A stretch of 64,000 nt of DNA from Diploptera punctata (taxonomy: Eukaryota > Arthropoda > Insecta > Blattodea > Blaberidae): NCBI GenBank assembly GCA_030220185.1, contig JASPKZ010002335.1, positions 162,001 through 226,000 of the forward strand, written 5' to 3'. How positions within the stretch are numbered: the first letter of the stretch is position 1; the number at the start of each line of letters is the position of its first letter. Positions 1 to 11,165 of the stretch are shown here, piece by piece. The position numbers and the translations under genes were made by a program. The notes under the pieces were generated by a model, which did no database searches, was not told where the DNA came from, and saw only the letters and a program-made list of their open reading frames with translations.

Positions 1-575
1 ACCCGTTAAAAAATAGAACAGCGATACTGGCAGATGGATGGATTAATGGATGAAATAAGTGACCGATTGTAATTAATTAAGAGGGCACAGACAAAAAAAG
101 AATATGAAAATGTGGATCAGTGTATGATGAGGAGACCGAAAGGTCCGAAGAAGAACTGATACGCAAAGATCACCGAAATGAGTCACTGCCTTCCCTCCGT
201 CACCATAATATGCCTGGGGGAAGACCGAGAGAGTCTCTTTCTTAAACCGAGCAGACTACTTCTCTCTCGTAAAATTAAACTCTTACAAATTATAAACACA
301 TTTATAGAACTAACATCGTGTCTTTGACTTAGTCGACCGACGGAAAATCTTTGACACCAAAATCTTGAGGGAGAAAGGTTTTATGTTGCGTTAAATAAAC
401 AGCCATCTTGCTCACTGGAAAGACACGAATGGACCATTTGGCTCAGAAAACCTCGATATTTCTTTTGTATTTCACCGAAGACTATTTCCAGTCATCCTTT
501 ACGATTAACATCTTGATATATGATATTCTGTGCTTTCTCGTAATTTTGGGTTTTGATTTAATACAAATATAGACC

Positions 576-645
<70 letters not shown>
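576..645. repeat. (AAT)n microsatellite
   Basis: About 23 uninterrupted AAT units. The 575 bases to its left hold no gene that I can support. Confidence 0.95.
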
Positions 646-646
<1 letters not shown>

Positions 647-1089
647 CAGTGAATTACATGAAAACTTGGAACAAAAATCTCAATTCAGTTGCCAAGTTGT
701 ATGTACTTACTAACGATTTATCTGCCAAGTATAATTGTATTGTAATTCGCTCATCTGAATATATAATTTCTAACATTCTTGAAGATAAATTTCTCTGATT
801 TATATGACAAGAGGGTTGTATTCTAACCCGTTCATCTGAGAATCTTGCAGATTTCAACGTCGCAACGGCAGAGAGAAATCTCTGCTTCATACAGTATATT
901 AACACTGTCACTAATACAGATTGAAAGGATTAGACCACCATTTTAAAACGGATTCACTAGCAGTTAATTAACTTGATGAAATTCAGCGAGATGTGATCTG
1001 TTAAGCTAATTTCACAAATCTATTATAATATTCTGTTTCAAAGAAAATTAATTTAAATATTTGAAACAGAGACACGACCTGTCGGGAGA

Positions 1090-1400
1090 GAATTTCAAAT
1101 TCTGAATCACACACTTAATTCTCTGAGCCGGGTGAGTTATTACCCAAATGCCAGGACCACCTACGATACATTACGAACATTTCAGACACAACATACCATT
1201 CACTCATACGTGCAAACTATACAACGTGAATATGGTGGCCAAATGATGTTCGGGAACCATTCGGGCCTGCAGCGGTCTTACAGAAGAGATAAAACCCCGA
1301 ACAAAAACCCAACCAGGAAACTTATCATGACCAAGGATCGAACCCAGTCCCCCTGCATAGGAGACAACTATGTTAACCTGAGACCACATCGGTGGACTAA
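1090..1400 (-). mobile_element. SINE-C variant, minus strand
   Basis: Reading the minus strand from 1400, a tRNA-like head with a B box (about 1335-1350) is followed by the family body with its 'ggtttt...gaggaaa' segment, then a tail shared with 22885-23215. Open frames across it are chance. Confidence 0.65.
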
Positions 1401-1461
1401 ATGAAGATATAATAATGTTTTATCAGGAATATTCCACAATACAGTGTTTCTCCTTCAACCC

Positions 1462-1915
1462 AAAGTGATTTATCGCCAGAGGTTCCTGTCTAAAGCAACT
1501 TTTTCCCTCAAATCTCTATCTTCCATACTTCTCCTCACTCCATATAGCCAACGTTCTCTAGGTCTGCCTCTTCCATTAGCTTTCCCATCAAGGATCTTCT
1601 TTGGTATTCTATCTTCTTCCATTCTTATGAGATGTCCATACCATTTCAAAAGTTTTTCTTCTATTTAGGCCTATTCTATTTTTTTTTCAACTTGCATAAT
1701 TTCGCTTATAGTGCTGTTTCTGACTTTATTCCTTCTTGAAATTCTTGTCGATCGCCTCCAAAAATCCATTTCTTCTGCTAACAGCTTGTTAGCTTGTTTT
1801 CTACTTACTGTCCACGTTTCGGACACCTGTAATAAAATGCTTTCTAACAAAACTTGAAAATAAACTTTCTCCTGGTTTGAGTAAATTTCCTGCTTCCACA
1901 AATGATATTGGAACC
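1462..1915 (-). pseudogene. LINE 3' end: reverse transcriptase C-terminus relic
   Basis: On the minus strand the remnant encodes the thumb and tail region of an RTE-like reverse transcriptase. SETWTVSRKQANKLLAEEMD begins near 1840, a frame change follows near 1670, and then comes the conserved tail ILDGKANGRGRPRERW with a downstream DRDLREKVALDRNLW segment. The catalytic palm is missing, so this is a 5'-truncated, dead copy. The tail motif (G-R-x-R-P-x-x-R-W) recurs in the other LINE relics of the window. Confidence 0.75.
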
Positions 1916-3062
1916 CCTCTGTTAATCCTTATTGCCACAAACTCTCGTCTATCTTTCGAGCAAATTTTGAGCTACAGCCACACTATTATAATAATTATCC
2001 TGGTAGACATGATGCCACAGATATAAATTCGGCTCCAGAACGCAAATTAGTGTTTCTCCTCACTTTTCCCCTCTGCAACATATATTTCCAGGTTACATAC
2101 GTATCCCGTAATCGCCTAACTAACCGTAACTAAAATTCCATATTTCACCAGCCGTCTGTCTTAAAACTGTAAACACCTCTTTCTGTAATGATGGGAATTT
2201 CATGAAAGAGAAGAGAGGGGTAAAAAACAACTAAAATTGATTTCACAATGAGAAAAAACAAAATTGCACGCCTCTTTCAAATGCGAAGAGACAGGGAAAC
2301 CATACAGAACGTAAAAACGGAAATCTCCGTGCCCGGTCGTCTAGCGCTGGAAATATAAACACGGAGATCTCCGTGGCCTGTCACCAATGTGTTAAGTATT
2401 TAATAGATTTGTTATTTTATATAATTTAAAATGGTACATGGTAAGGGAGTTAATTTAATTACATTATTGATTTGAATTAATATTTATTTGACAGCAAAAT
2501 TAAATTTAATAATTTTCGTAGAATTGATAACGTAGGCCTATTTGCAGTTCTTTATTAATTTCGGTTACCGAATCTGTTTATCTAGTTTCATAGTATTATG
2601 TTACATTTGTGTAATATTTGCATTTTGAAATTCTAAATAAAATTCAGGTGTCAGTCAGTCAGAAAATAATGTCAGTCAGTCACACATCACATATTAGGTC
2701 ATAACTTCGGTATTAATTGTGAGTTAGGTTTATTTTTTATTTAAAATATAACTTGTAATGTGCCCTCCAAACGGTATTTTGGAAAATTGAATTCAGAATC
2801 ACATTTCAGAGAACGGTGTAGATGAACATGTTAAGGTGCATGATGAGTTGACATTTATGTCAGTCACACATACTTTGATAGATAATAAATTATGTTGTTT
2901 TTCTTCAAAAATTGTATATTTATGTACAATCTTAATCAGACACTTTTCCTCTATCATATCACGTATATAACACCTCTAATTTCAACCAAATGTAATATTT
3001 ATGCAAGCATTTAGCAGCAAAAGTGTATTGTGTCAGTCAATCACATATGGAATTTCTCTATA
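1916..3062. other. Gene-free AT-rich stretch
   Basis: No gene seen. It contains an imperfect tandem of 'cggaaatctccgtg' and 'cggagatctccgtgg' at about 2320-2385, the latter partly palindromic, and short tcagtcagtca runs at 2652-2685. These look like decayed repeat pieces that I cannot name. Confidence 0.5.
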
Positions 3063-3063
3063 G

Positions 3064-3103
3064 TAATAATAATAATAATAATATAATAATAATAATAATA
3101 ATA
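3064..3103. repeat. (AAT)n microsatellite
   Basis: AAT/ATA units with one phase slip near 3083. Confidence 0.9.
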
Positions 3104-4262
3104 CCATTCAGGCAAAGCGACGCTAGGCTAGACTATGCACAAACTATAGTGACGTATGACATGACGTACGATTACGTGCACTGCTGACACGATTATAAAT
3201 TGTTCACTCAGCAGCGGTTGAAACAGAACTTGATTTTATTAGACTTCTTCAAAATTTGATGTTGTACTTCTCAGACCAGTATCACATGTTGTTTGTTGTG
3301 ATAGACAATGAGGAAGTACTATAGTCCAGCCTCTGAGTCTCCCGCCCTGACGTTTTCACGGTTGTTGATATGGATATTCAATGGGAGGGGCCGCTTTATG
3401 TACCACGCGGAATATCGAATCATGACGGTTAGCAGAAATACAGTCGACAACATCGCAGCAATTTCAAACCTGATTAGCGGCGTCAAGAGCAGTGATTGGT
3501 TCTGGCAGACGTCCACTCGCACTTCAACTATTTCCTTATTGACAGTAGAGGGTGAGTTTCTCCCTTTACCCCCCGTACAACCTAAACGTCAAGACCGAAG
3601 TCTCAGCGGCTGGAACTTAGTGAAATGATATCAGAACATAATTCAAGACTACATTTAATTGTAACTGAGTTTTGTACTCAATACTGGGCTATACCAGTGC
3701 CATCTAGACGCGTATGCATAAGCTCACTCTCACAAACACTCTGTACATTGTACACTGCCAACCTTATATCATCCTGCGACTTTCTTCTTTCTCTGATTAC
3801 ACACAACAACAAAGAATTACTCGCAGGCTCGAAATGTATCAATAACTATGTTTTCGGACTCGCAGAAGACGAAAATGATATTAGTTTTTTCCAATCACCT
3901 AACCGGAGTCAGACATTTCGACGACAACCTTTAGCAGAAGTGATCGTTTCCGTCAGAGTCGCAGGCGCTATTGTCTCTCTAACTGGTCACCCTTCTTTTT
4001 CTTTTGCCGGTTTTATTACTCTTAGCGATTGTTAAACCCTCAGGAATACACAGGATTATAAAGTTTTCTGATTGCCAATGTCAAATACATGAAGTAATGG
4101 CTTGTAATACCTCGTCCTGTGCAGTTCGTCTTACATTACATCACTGTGATTGTGAAGTGTCGATATATGCATTATTGTGTATCATTATAAAGAAATTGAA
4201 TTAAAACAATCTACTATAATATATTTTAATATGTAAGTTTTAGTGTTTTTTATAATTTTGCA
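3104..4262. other. Upstream flank of the zinc-ribbon pseudogene
   Basis: Chance open frames are present (for example 3308-3628 and 3625-4035), but none resembles a known protein. A TATAAAT at 3194-3200 lacks a correctly spaced initiator. The stretch may belong to the same repeat as the pseudogene. Confidence 0.35.
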
Positions 4263-4824
4263 ATGTCTCGCCGCTGTAAGAATTCTCCTAATTTATTCTG
4301 TTACGTATGTGGAGAGTATTGTACAACATCTCAGCGCAGAACTAGTTATAAAGGCGTACAATTTATATTTCAGGAACTATAGTACATTTGGAGATACTGA
4401 TAAATATTGGGCCCCCAATTTTTGCTGTACAAACTGCCAAATGATTTTAATAGGGTGGTTAAAAGGTTCGCATTCGTGCATGCCATTTGCCATTCCAATG
4501 TTGTGGAAGGAACCTACGGACCACATCACTGACTTATTTCATTATGGTCAATATATCCGGTTTCACTTTAAAAATTAAGCATTCTCTTCAGTATCCAAAT
4601 TTGCAGTCAGCCATGCGACCTGTTAAACATAGTGATTCTTCACCGAACTTGGGTGACGTCAGTGATGAACATGGCGAAAGGTTCCACGAAGACATTTTAG
4701 AAATGGAAATTCGTTATAAAGGGAAATAAGTGACCGACATGCTTGCTGATTACTGCTGGCAACTTATCACAGACGTTTCGGAACCATCTTATCGGCGTAA
4801 GTCATCCAGGAAGAAGTTTTGAAA
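4263..4824 (+). pseudogene. Frameshifted copy of a CYVCGE/CCTNC zinc-ribbon-like repeated gene
   Basis: Three reading frames join into one recognisable protein. It starts at ATG 4263 with MSRRCKNSPNLFCYVCGEYC. A frameshift near 4340 leads to a second segment with WAPNFCCTNC, GWLKGSHSCMPFAIPM and WKEPTDH. Another frameshift near 4540 leads to SGFTLKIKHSLQYPNLQSAM and a helical HEDILEMEIRYKGK. An in-frame TAA follows at about 4727, then DMLADYCWQL and YRRKSSRKKF before the final stop. Two Cys pairs (CYVC, CCTNC) suggest a metal-binding fold at the N-terminus. I recall this type as a multi-copy hypothetical protein family in arthropod genomes, possibly spread with a mobile element. Its function is unknown. 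Two frameshifts and a premature stop make this copy dead. Confidence 0.7.
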
Positions 4825-5174
4825 TGTGAGATTTTTGCTACAATTTAAGCATGTGTTGTAACGTAACTACTTATTTATCCTTCTTAGAAAAAAAAATATT
4901 TTAACTTTTTGGATCTTATATGATTTGGTTTTACATAGATCAATTGCTTCTACTAATATTATTGCAAAAAAATTGAAACTAAGTGCAGATAAGCAATAAT
5001 ATGCGAAATATAATGAAAAACGTTCAACACGTCCTCGCAAAATACTGTTAGGTGATAGAGAAAAACGGACTTCAAATTTGAACTCAGCGCATGCCAATTA
5101 ACTAAAATCACCTATTTTAATTTCTGCGAGCGACAAAAGTTTAAATTTGTTGTGTGTTATTGTTATTAGGTCTG

Positions 5175-5211
<37 letters not shown>

Positions 5212-5889
5212 TTTGTTATTGTTATTATTAACGATTATCATTATCACTCGTCCTCATCCATGCAATCTTTCAGTTCATCAAGAAAGAAAAGTGGACTCAT
5301 CAACAATATAATTGTTAAATCTTATAATGTAATTATCATCATTATCATCGTCTTGGTTTCATATTATAGTCCTAAAAGCACTTTCAAGCTCTACAAAAAT
5401 ACAATGTTCCATGCTGTGCCAACGATATTTTATCAATTGGTATTATACAACAGTAGTGTAACTATTGCTTTCTTTTTGACCGGGACTAACCGCTCGAACA
5501 GACAGAATTACAATGGCAATCGACTCAGATAGACCACTACTTTAGTCACAGGCCGGGGCTAGTTCTGTATTGTCGCTGCAAACTGCTTCGTGCATGAGTT
5601 CTCCCTCGTTTTATTTCAATCTAATTTTACGTCACAAGACTTAACTCATTTTCTTATTTTTAATTTCAAATCCATTTTGTAAATTCAGTCGACCATTGAA
5701 ATTAATATGCAAATCGAAATAATGTAGCCTCTGCCAATTTTTGGGGGAGGGTCTTATAAGCTAAAACAGACCCTCCAAAAAGTATCTGATTACAAAACTA
5801 GTTGTTGAGATTTCAGATGCAGAAGAATTTTTAATGCTTATAGTATTAAATTATTTTATAGTAAATATAAGTTATTTATTATCATCATC
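4825..5889. other. Gene-free stretch with (TTA)n array
   Basis: A TTA microsatellite occupies 5177-5211. An imperfect hairpin (gagggtcttat / cagaccctc) lies at about 5746-5775. Otherwise AT-rich DNA without supportable genes. Confidence 0.6.
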
Positions 5890-6227
5890 AGTCCACCGCT
5901 GTGGTCTCAAGGTATCGTGCTGCCTGGTCACGCGGTCGGGGCAGTTTTTCTGGGTGAGGTTTTTATCGGGGTTTTTTTCCTCACCTGTAAGACAAATGTC
6001 AGGAAAACTTTAAGGCCCAAACGGTCCCCGAAATCATATGGCCACCATCATCACTTTTATCATTACCATCATCATCATCATCATCATCCTTCACCGGTGT
6101 AGAAAGCAACGGGAAGCTACACCTACAATTCCCTAGTAAAGCTGCAAGCATAGCATGAAAATGCTATGATTGCAGTGAAGGACCTGCCTTCGGGCAGAAT
6201 TACTATGGATGGATTATCATCATCATC
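5890..6227 (+). mobile_element. SINE-C, plus strand
   Basis: The tRNA-like head 'gtccaccgctgtggtctcaa' begins at 5890. It is followed by the family body (tttttcctcacctgtaagac, then gtccccgaaatcat), an internal (CAT)n run at about 6044-6090, and the 3' part ending in atggatgga. The same order recurs at 12556-12900 (plus) and 18768-19055 (minus). The internal CAT run yields poly-His frames that are not genes. Confidence 0.8.
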
Positions 6228-6686
6228 ATCATCCGGTACCATGGCAGCTGCCGCCGTCTTCCGGAAACCATCCATTGATCTTCCTCCAATCCTCTGATAT
6301 CGTCCTAGAGTGTTTTTGCGAGGCATGATGTTTGTTTTTTAGCATTTTTTTTATGGTGAACGAGGAGCTGGCCCGATGCATCAACCCCCAACCGGGGGGA
6401 CGGGTAATTTTTGTTCAAGGTTTTCTTCCTCTAGCCTTTGATAGTCCAGTAAATGATCTATTATATGATATAAAAACATATTAAGAAAATTCTTGCAGTT
6501 ATAGTCTACAAAACACACACAGCATAAAGTGAAAGTATATAACTCCATTATGTCTTGTATCTGTTCGTCGCGCGTTGAATCTCGGACTCTCTCATTTCGA
6601 AGGAATATAGTTAATGAGGATGTTATCATCGATCCTACTTAGTAGACACCAAACTCCACATAGAGCAATCAATTGAGTTCGTTAAC

Positions 6687-6870
6687 AATACAGAACAAAC
6701 TGGAAAGAACACTTAGCAAGGATGACATAATAGAATACCAAAAGCAGCATATAACTATACACCACGAGGAAGAAGAAGTTTGGGAAGACCAAACAAAAGA
6801 TGACAACAGCAGCAATTTGGAGCCGGAACAGGCTAGCAAATAAACCTAAACCGTGACGAAGAAGAAGGAG
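6687..6870 (+). mobile_element. 184-bp 5'-truncated LINE insertion with 12-bp TSD
   Basis: The direct repeat gagttcgttaac is found at 6675-6686 and 6871-6882. The 184 bases between encode only the last part of an RTE-like reverse transcriptase (PRGRRSLGRPNKRW near 6758-6800) and end in a short GAAGAAG-type tail. Truncation at the 5' end, a simple-repeat tail and a 12-bp target duplication are the hallmarks of LINE retrotransposition. Confidence 0.85.
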
Positions 6871-6882
6871 GAGTTCGTTAAC

Positions 6883-7545
6883 CAGTATAATCGGATAATT
6901 AGGGGTGAGCATCACTTGAAGCGAAAATTTAAAAATCACTCAAGCTGCTGCAATTTTCGATTTTTCGCAACGAAACTGAGTATATTCTACTGAAATAAAA
7001 TTAAAAAGGTATTCTCAAAAAATCAGTGAAATCCGACCATTAGGAATGGGGTTTTAAGTTTGTTACCAAAAAGAATTAAAAATCTCTCTAACCACCGACA
7101 TCTTTGTTTTCTTGCAAGATCCGTAACTGGATAGATATTATTTAACACAATAAGGTATATATTCCGTAAACCAGCTATAAATAGGACCATAAATTCTAGT
7201 TGCTGAGGAATTTGTTTAGTTGCTCCATGACAGACGTGTGCAACTCTAAACGTAGATATTTTAAAAATCATAGAATTTATTCACAACTCTCGTTATCCAC
7301 CCCTTTTTTTATTACTATAGCCAATTATAACCTCAAGATGGTATTCAAGAAGTAATCAAAATAGCCATTTAATGGCAACAGTTAACATAAACAGTTTTAT
7401 TTGTTCGCAACACATAAATATAAGCGATGGTTTATATCAGTAGCTACTCATTTTATCGTTGAGAAATATGACGGTTCTCATAAAAACAAATCCCTCAAGT
7501 GGAATATTGTTACGATTTCTCGTATTTCACTTCAAAGGTGTGATA
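6883..7545. other. Gene-free AT-rich stretch
   Basis: No gene or family that I recognise; only short chance frames. Confidence 0.5.
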
Positions 7546-7772
7546 ACTACAGGCCTTTAGGAGTAAGATGGTCTTAAGACTCCCACTTTTCTATGCTATT
7601 GATGTCAACTGGGTTGTCAGCGTTGAGTACGGGTACCTTGATCCCCATAACAAGCGTCTGCCACTCATTTCTGTTAGAGGTTGAGTCAACCCCAGAGCCA
7701 TGGACCCTACTGGGACTGAAACTCTCGACTTCCGGGATTATAGCGTATTGCCTTAATTAACTGCGCTACATT
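7546..7772 (-). mobile_element. SINE-E, minus strand, diverged
   Basis: This is a decayed reverse-strand copy of the SINE seen intact at 8053-8345. It shares the body segments around 'aacaagcgtctg', 'gggttgtcag' and 'tgagtcaaccccag' and a degraded tRNA-like head ending near 7772. Confidence 0.7.
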
Positions 7773-8052
7773 AGGAATTAAATGTTGTTGAGGCCAGGAC
7801 GAGATGAAGGGATACGTTTTATGAATTTTTTAAAGAAACACGAAATACTCTATCGCTATAAAATCCACTCGTAGAAACTCCTTGCATGAATTAATTCCCA
7901 TATCACGAAGTGCCACACCACTGGTCTCCTCGCAAGGATTTTACATAGAACAATCCAACTTGCTATGTTGGCGTGATACCGAGCAGGAGTTTGTCTGCCG
8001 GAAGACTGTAGGCCATCTGTTGACCAATTTTATTATTACTAGTATTGTAGCC

Positions 8053-8345
8053 GGAGCACGCCGTACCGTAGTGGTTAAGGCACTGCGCTATAAGCCGGAA
8101 GGTCGAGAGTTCAAGTCCCGGTGGGGTCAGGATTTTTAAACTGACCTAAACCTTCTGGCGGCACTATGGCCCTGGGGTCGACTCAGCTTCTAACTGAATT
8201 GAGTACCAGACGCTTGTTCTGGGGTAAAGGCGGCCGTCACGCAGGGCTGACAACCCGGCTGGCATCAAGTGCCGATTGGGGAGCGTTGAGCTCCCACTAC
8301 CCCAAGGGCCTCTTGAGGCCTGTAGTGGGAATACTTTACTACTTT
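8053..8345 (+). mobile_element. SINE-E, intact, with 13-bp TSD
   Basis: A 293-bp tRNA-derived SINE is flanked by perfect direct repeats tagtattgtagcc at 8040-8052 and 8346-8358. The head contains an A-box-like 'taccgtagtggttaaggc' and a B-box-like 'gagttcaagtcccg', the two internal RNA polymerase III promoter elements. The body is GC-richer than the flanks, and the 3' end is a short TTTAC-type repeat. It is one of the best-preserved insertions in the window. Confidence 0.88.
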
Positions 8346-8702
8346 TAGTATTGTAGCCTCACTATGATGGTTGTCCAGCGGCTCGTTTTGTTTCTCCGCA
8401 GCTGTTGTATATAATTAAATATAAACATGTCGACTACCGCCACTACAATAATTCCGCATGTTAACCATTGTCGCGCGACACCCGCTTTTATATAAACGGA
8501 CAACCATCATAATGAGGCGATAATACCGCGGCTGATTGGGTCTCGGCCATTTTCATTAAACTCATGAAAGCCGAAATAAACATTGAACTTGCTTTGTTAG
8601 TATTATATAACACATTAGAGGTCTGTCACTCATTATATTCATCATGCCACTTTCCTATGTAAACTACACAGACAGGGACGATTGGAGAAGATGACACTGC
8701 GT

Positions 8703-9042
8703 GGAGGTAGGGCGCTCCCTTGCGGATTTATTATTTTGACCTAGTCTAATTTAGTTAAACTTATTTCCTTATAGATTTCAGCGAGTGGTAAGTCGTTAGC
8801 CCATCGGCTCAAAGGGAGATCTAATAAGTAAGTAAGGTATTATTGGGATGGGAAAGGCCGTTTAAATTTTACTCTAATTTAGGTTTGAGGTTCTTTTAAA
8901 AGCCCAAAAATGTTCAGTCTCGCCACCCACGAAGACTAGTCCCTTGGATTTTTCCATCCTAAAAGATCAATCGACCTAGGCCGGGTTTGAAATCCCAACT
9001 CTCAGGATAAATTCAAGGAACTTAACCTCTAGACATCTGAAG
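8703..9042 (-). mobile_element. SINE-A, minus strand
   Basis: This reverse-oriented copy of the SINE seen on the plus strand at 9940 and 25738 runs from the gctcccttgcgg 3' end at 8703 to the degraded head near 9042. Confidence 0.75.
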
Positions 9043-9245
9043 GCGATAACTAAATCATCCTAAGTTAGAAAAATATTGTTTCTTGTCGCACTATAGTTTC
9101 AGAAGTTTCCTGGTTGTTTGAAATTAAAAGAGCGCACCTGACGTGATAATTGTCGGGAGCGTGGCGTGCAGCAACAGCAATAAAACATTAAAAATGCATC
9201 GCGGTGCAGACAAACAATACGTCGCTCAATCAATACTCAACTCCA

Positions 9246-9277
9246 TATAAATAGAACTGACGGGCGGACTTTCATTC
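9246..9277 (+). promoter_or_regulatory. Candidate TATA/Inr core promoter
   Basis: TATAAATAG at 9246-9254 is followed by TCATTC at 9272-9277. That matches the arthropod initiator TCAKTY, with its A 28 bp from the TATA start, the canonical spacing. There is no downstream DPE match and no ATG with a convincing frame soon after. It could drive an unseen spliced gene, or it may be chance in AT-rich DNA. Confidence 0.35.
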
Positions 9278-9409
9278 AACTTCCAACAATCTCTAAAATT
9301 AGTGACATCAGAATTATCCACTTTAAATAAATTATTACTTCTTTCCTATTACTAGTTTCTGCTATAACTTTTACTATCATAATATTAATAGTCGTATTTT
9401 TATTTAACA

Positions 9410-9708
9410 CCAGTATTGTAGTCTAGTGGTCGCAGCTTTCATTACAATTCATAAGGTTTCGGCTTTGATTCCCGTTCAGACCTTAGCAATTTTTCCTAAA
9501 AGGCAATTATTTCTGTGGTCTGCATGCCTGGAATTTAGACTAAATTTGGATTCAAGTACTCTCCTGATGGTTCGTTATCATTTATCACTAATCATATCGT
9601 CGAGGTAACATAACTCTGCCTTTCAGGCGCCCCAAACTCAGAAGTGGGTTACAATTCCGCGAACGACAGATGATAATACCATAAGACAACCTGATCCCAC
9701 TGGATGTT
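9410..9708 (+). mobile_element. SINE-B, plus strand
   Basis: A tRNA-like head (tctagtggtc A-box region, then a gattcccg B-box region) is followed by a body matching 17258-17558 through 'ctctcctgatggttcgttat', the aggcgccccaaa segment and the gacaacctga 3' end. Confidence 0.75.
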
Positions 9709-9775
9709 GTATGCAGTAGTTGAGAGTTTTTACAGAGTTTTGTGTACAGATCTATCTATCTATCTATAATGGCTA

Positions 9776-9938
9776 CACCAAATTAATTTAGTTACCTTAT
9801 TTACGGATAAATGTCATGAATGGCAAGCGGTTAACACACCGACTCAATGAGACCTCTAGAGGCAACTAAGGTATTACTAGGATGTCCGGGTCGATAAATT
9901 TTGCTTGGTTCCGGCAATATTGTTATAGTAAATTATAA
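9776..9938 (-). mobile_element. SINE-A fragment, minus strand
   Basis: The 3' half of a minus-strand SINE-A (ttaatttagttacctta, then caactaaggtatta) abuts a plus-strand SINE-A, forming an inverted pair. Confidence 0.7.
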
Positions 9939-9939
9939 G

Positions 9940-10255
9940 GGTCGGCCACGGTGGACTAGTGGTTACGTATGCTCCTTGCCTCTAGTTCAGAGGGTCGCGG
10001 GTTCAAACCCGGCCGGGGTCGATGGATTTTTTAGGACAGACAAACCCGAGGAGCAAATCTTCCAGGAGGAACTTTAAGCCGTGGGTCCCGAATCAGAAGA
10101 TTTTGTAGCTCGTAAAATATTCTTAAGCCTGAATAAAAAGGTCTCTAAGCAAAATTTATCGACATCAACATCTTACTAATACCTTAGTAGCCTGTTAGAT
10201 GTCTCATTAGGTTGTCTCCATGACATCTATGAGCTAATAAGGTAACTAAAAATTA
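9940..10255 (+). mobile_element. SINE-A, plus strand, near full length
   Basis: The head from ggtcggccacggtggactag at 9940 contains A-box- and B-box-like segments (tggactagtggtta and gggttcaaacccg) that could fold as a tRNA. The body runs through 'gatggattttttaggaca' and ends at 'ggtaactaa'. It gives the reference structure for the minus copies elsewhere. Confidence 0.82.
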
Positions 10256-10349
10256 ACTTGGTCTAGTGGGTTACGAGTATGCCTTGCCAGGAGAGAACAC
10301 CAGAAATATCAAAATGACAACTTGGGGCTTTGATATAGTATATATATAT
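10256..10349 (+). mobile_element. Chimeric SINE fragment
   Basis: A short SINE-A head-like piece (tctagtgggttacgagtatg) is joined to a SINE-B 3' end (agaacaccagaaat, gacaacttggggc). It ends in a (TA)n tail like that of the SINE-B end at 35868. Confidence 0.55.
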
Positions 10350-10375
10350 GAGTGTCCCAAATTGATGTATACACT
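10350..10375 (+). mobile_element. Solo terminal repeat of the 49.3-kb mariner family
   Basis: The 26 bases from gagtgtcccaaattgatgta to tacact are identical to the left terminal repeat of the mariner-like element at 49334. No transposase or partner repeat is nearby, so this is an orphan end or a remnant of a deleted copy. Confidence 0.65.
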
Positions 10376-10420
10376 CTAGTAATTCCTTCCAAAGGAGAGG
10401 ATATGGCTCAACAATGTCAT

Positions 10421-10800
<380 letters not shown>

Positions 10801-11165
10801 TTATATAAAGAAATAGACTTTTCTCACAACTAAAGCACTGAATAACCTTTTGATATCCAGTATATATTAGACTGAACACGATACAAAATTAAGTGTTTTC
10901 TTCTATTTTACTTGTTATAATTAATTTGCTATTCCATTATTTTTTTTAATATATTTAGTTTCTGCAGTTAAATCTATCATTTCCACTCATGTAGAGATGG
11001 TAGGAGCCTAAAAAGTCTCAATTTTATTTAATTTTGAATACCTCAAAAATGTGTTCTGAAAGATCAATTTTATATCTAGAGTGTTTTGGTTTTTCCAAAA
11101 ACAGTATTAATACCGTAGTTTCATTTTAACTTGACTTTATCTTGTACAGTCAGTGTTACAATATA

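Noticed and set aside
3194..3210. TATAAAT with a TCACTC as a core promoter.
   Set aside because: The spacing is about 10 bp, far too short for TATA-Inr.
5917..6102. Poly-histidine proteins at 5917-6102, 12596-12844 and 18833-19015.
   Set aside because: The His runs come from the internal CAT repeat of SINE-C copies.
9940..10020. tRNA genes at the heads of 8053, 9940, 17258, 25738 and other segments.
   Set aside because: Each is followed by a shared SINE body and recurs as a family; none is a stand-alone tRNA gene.
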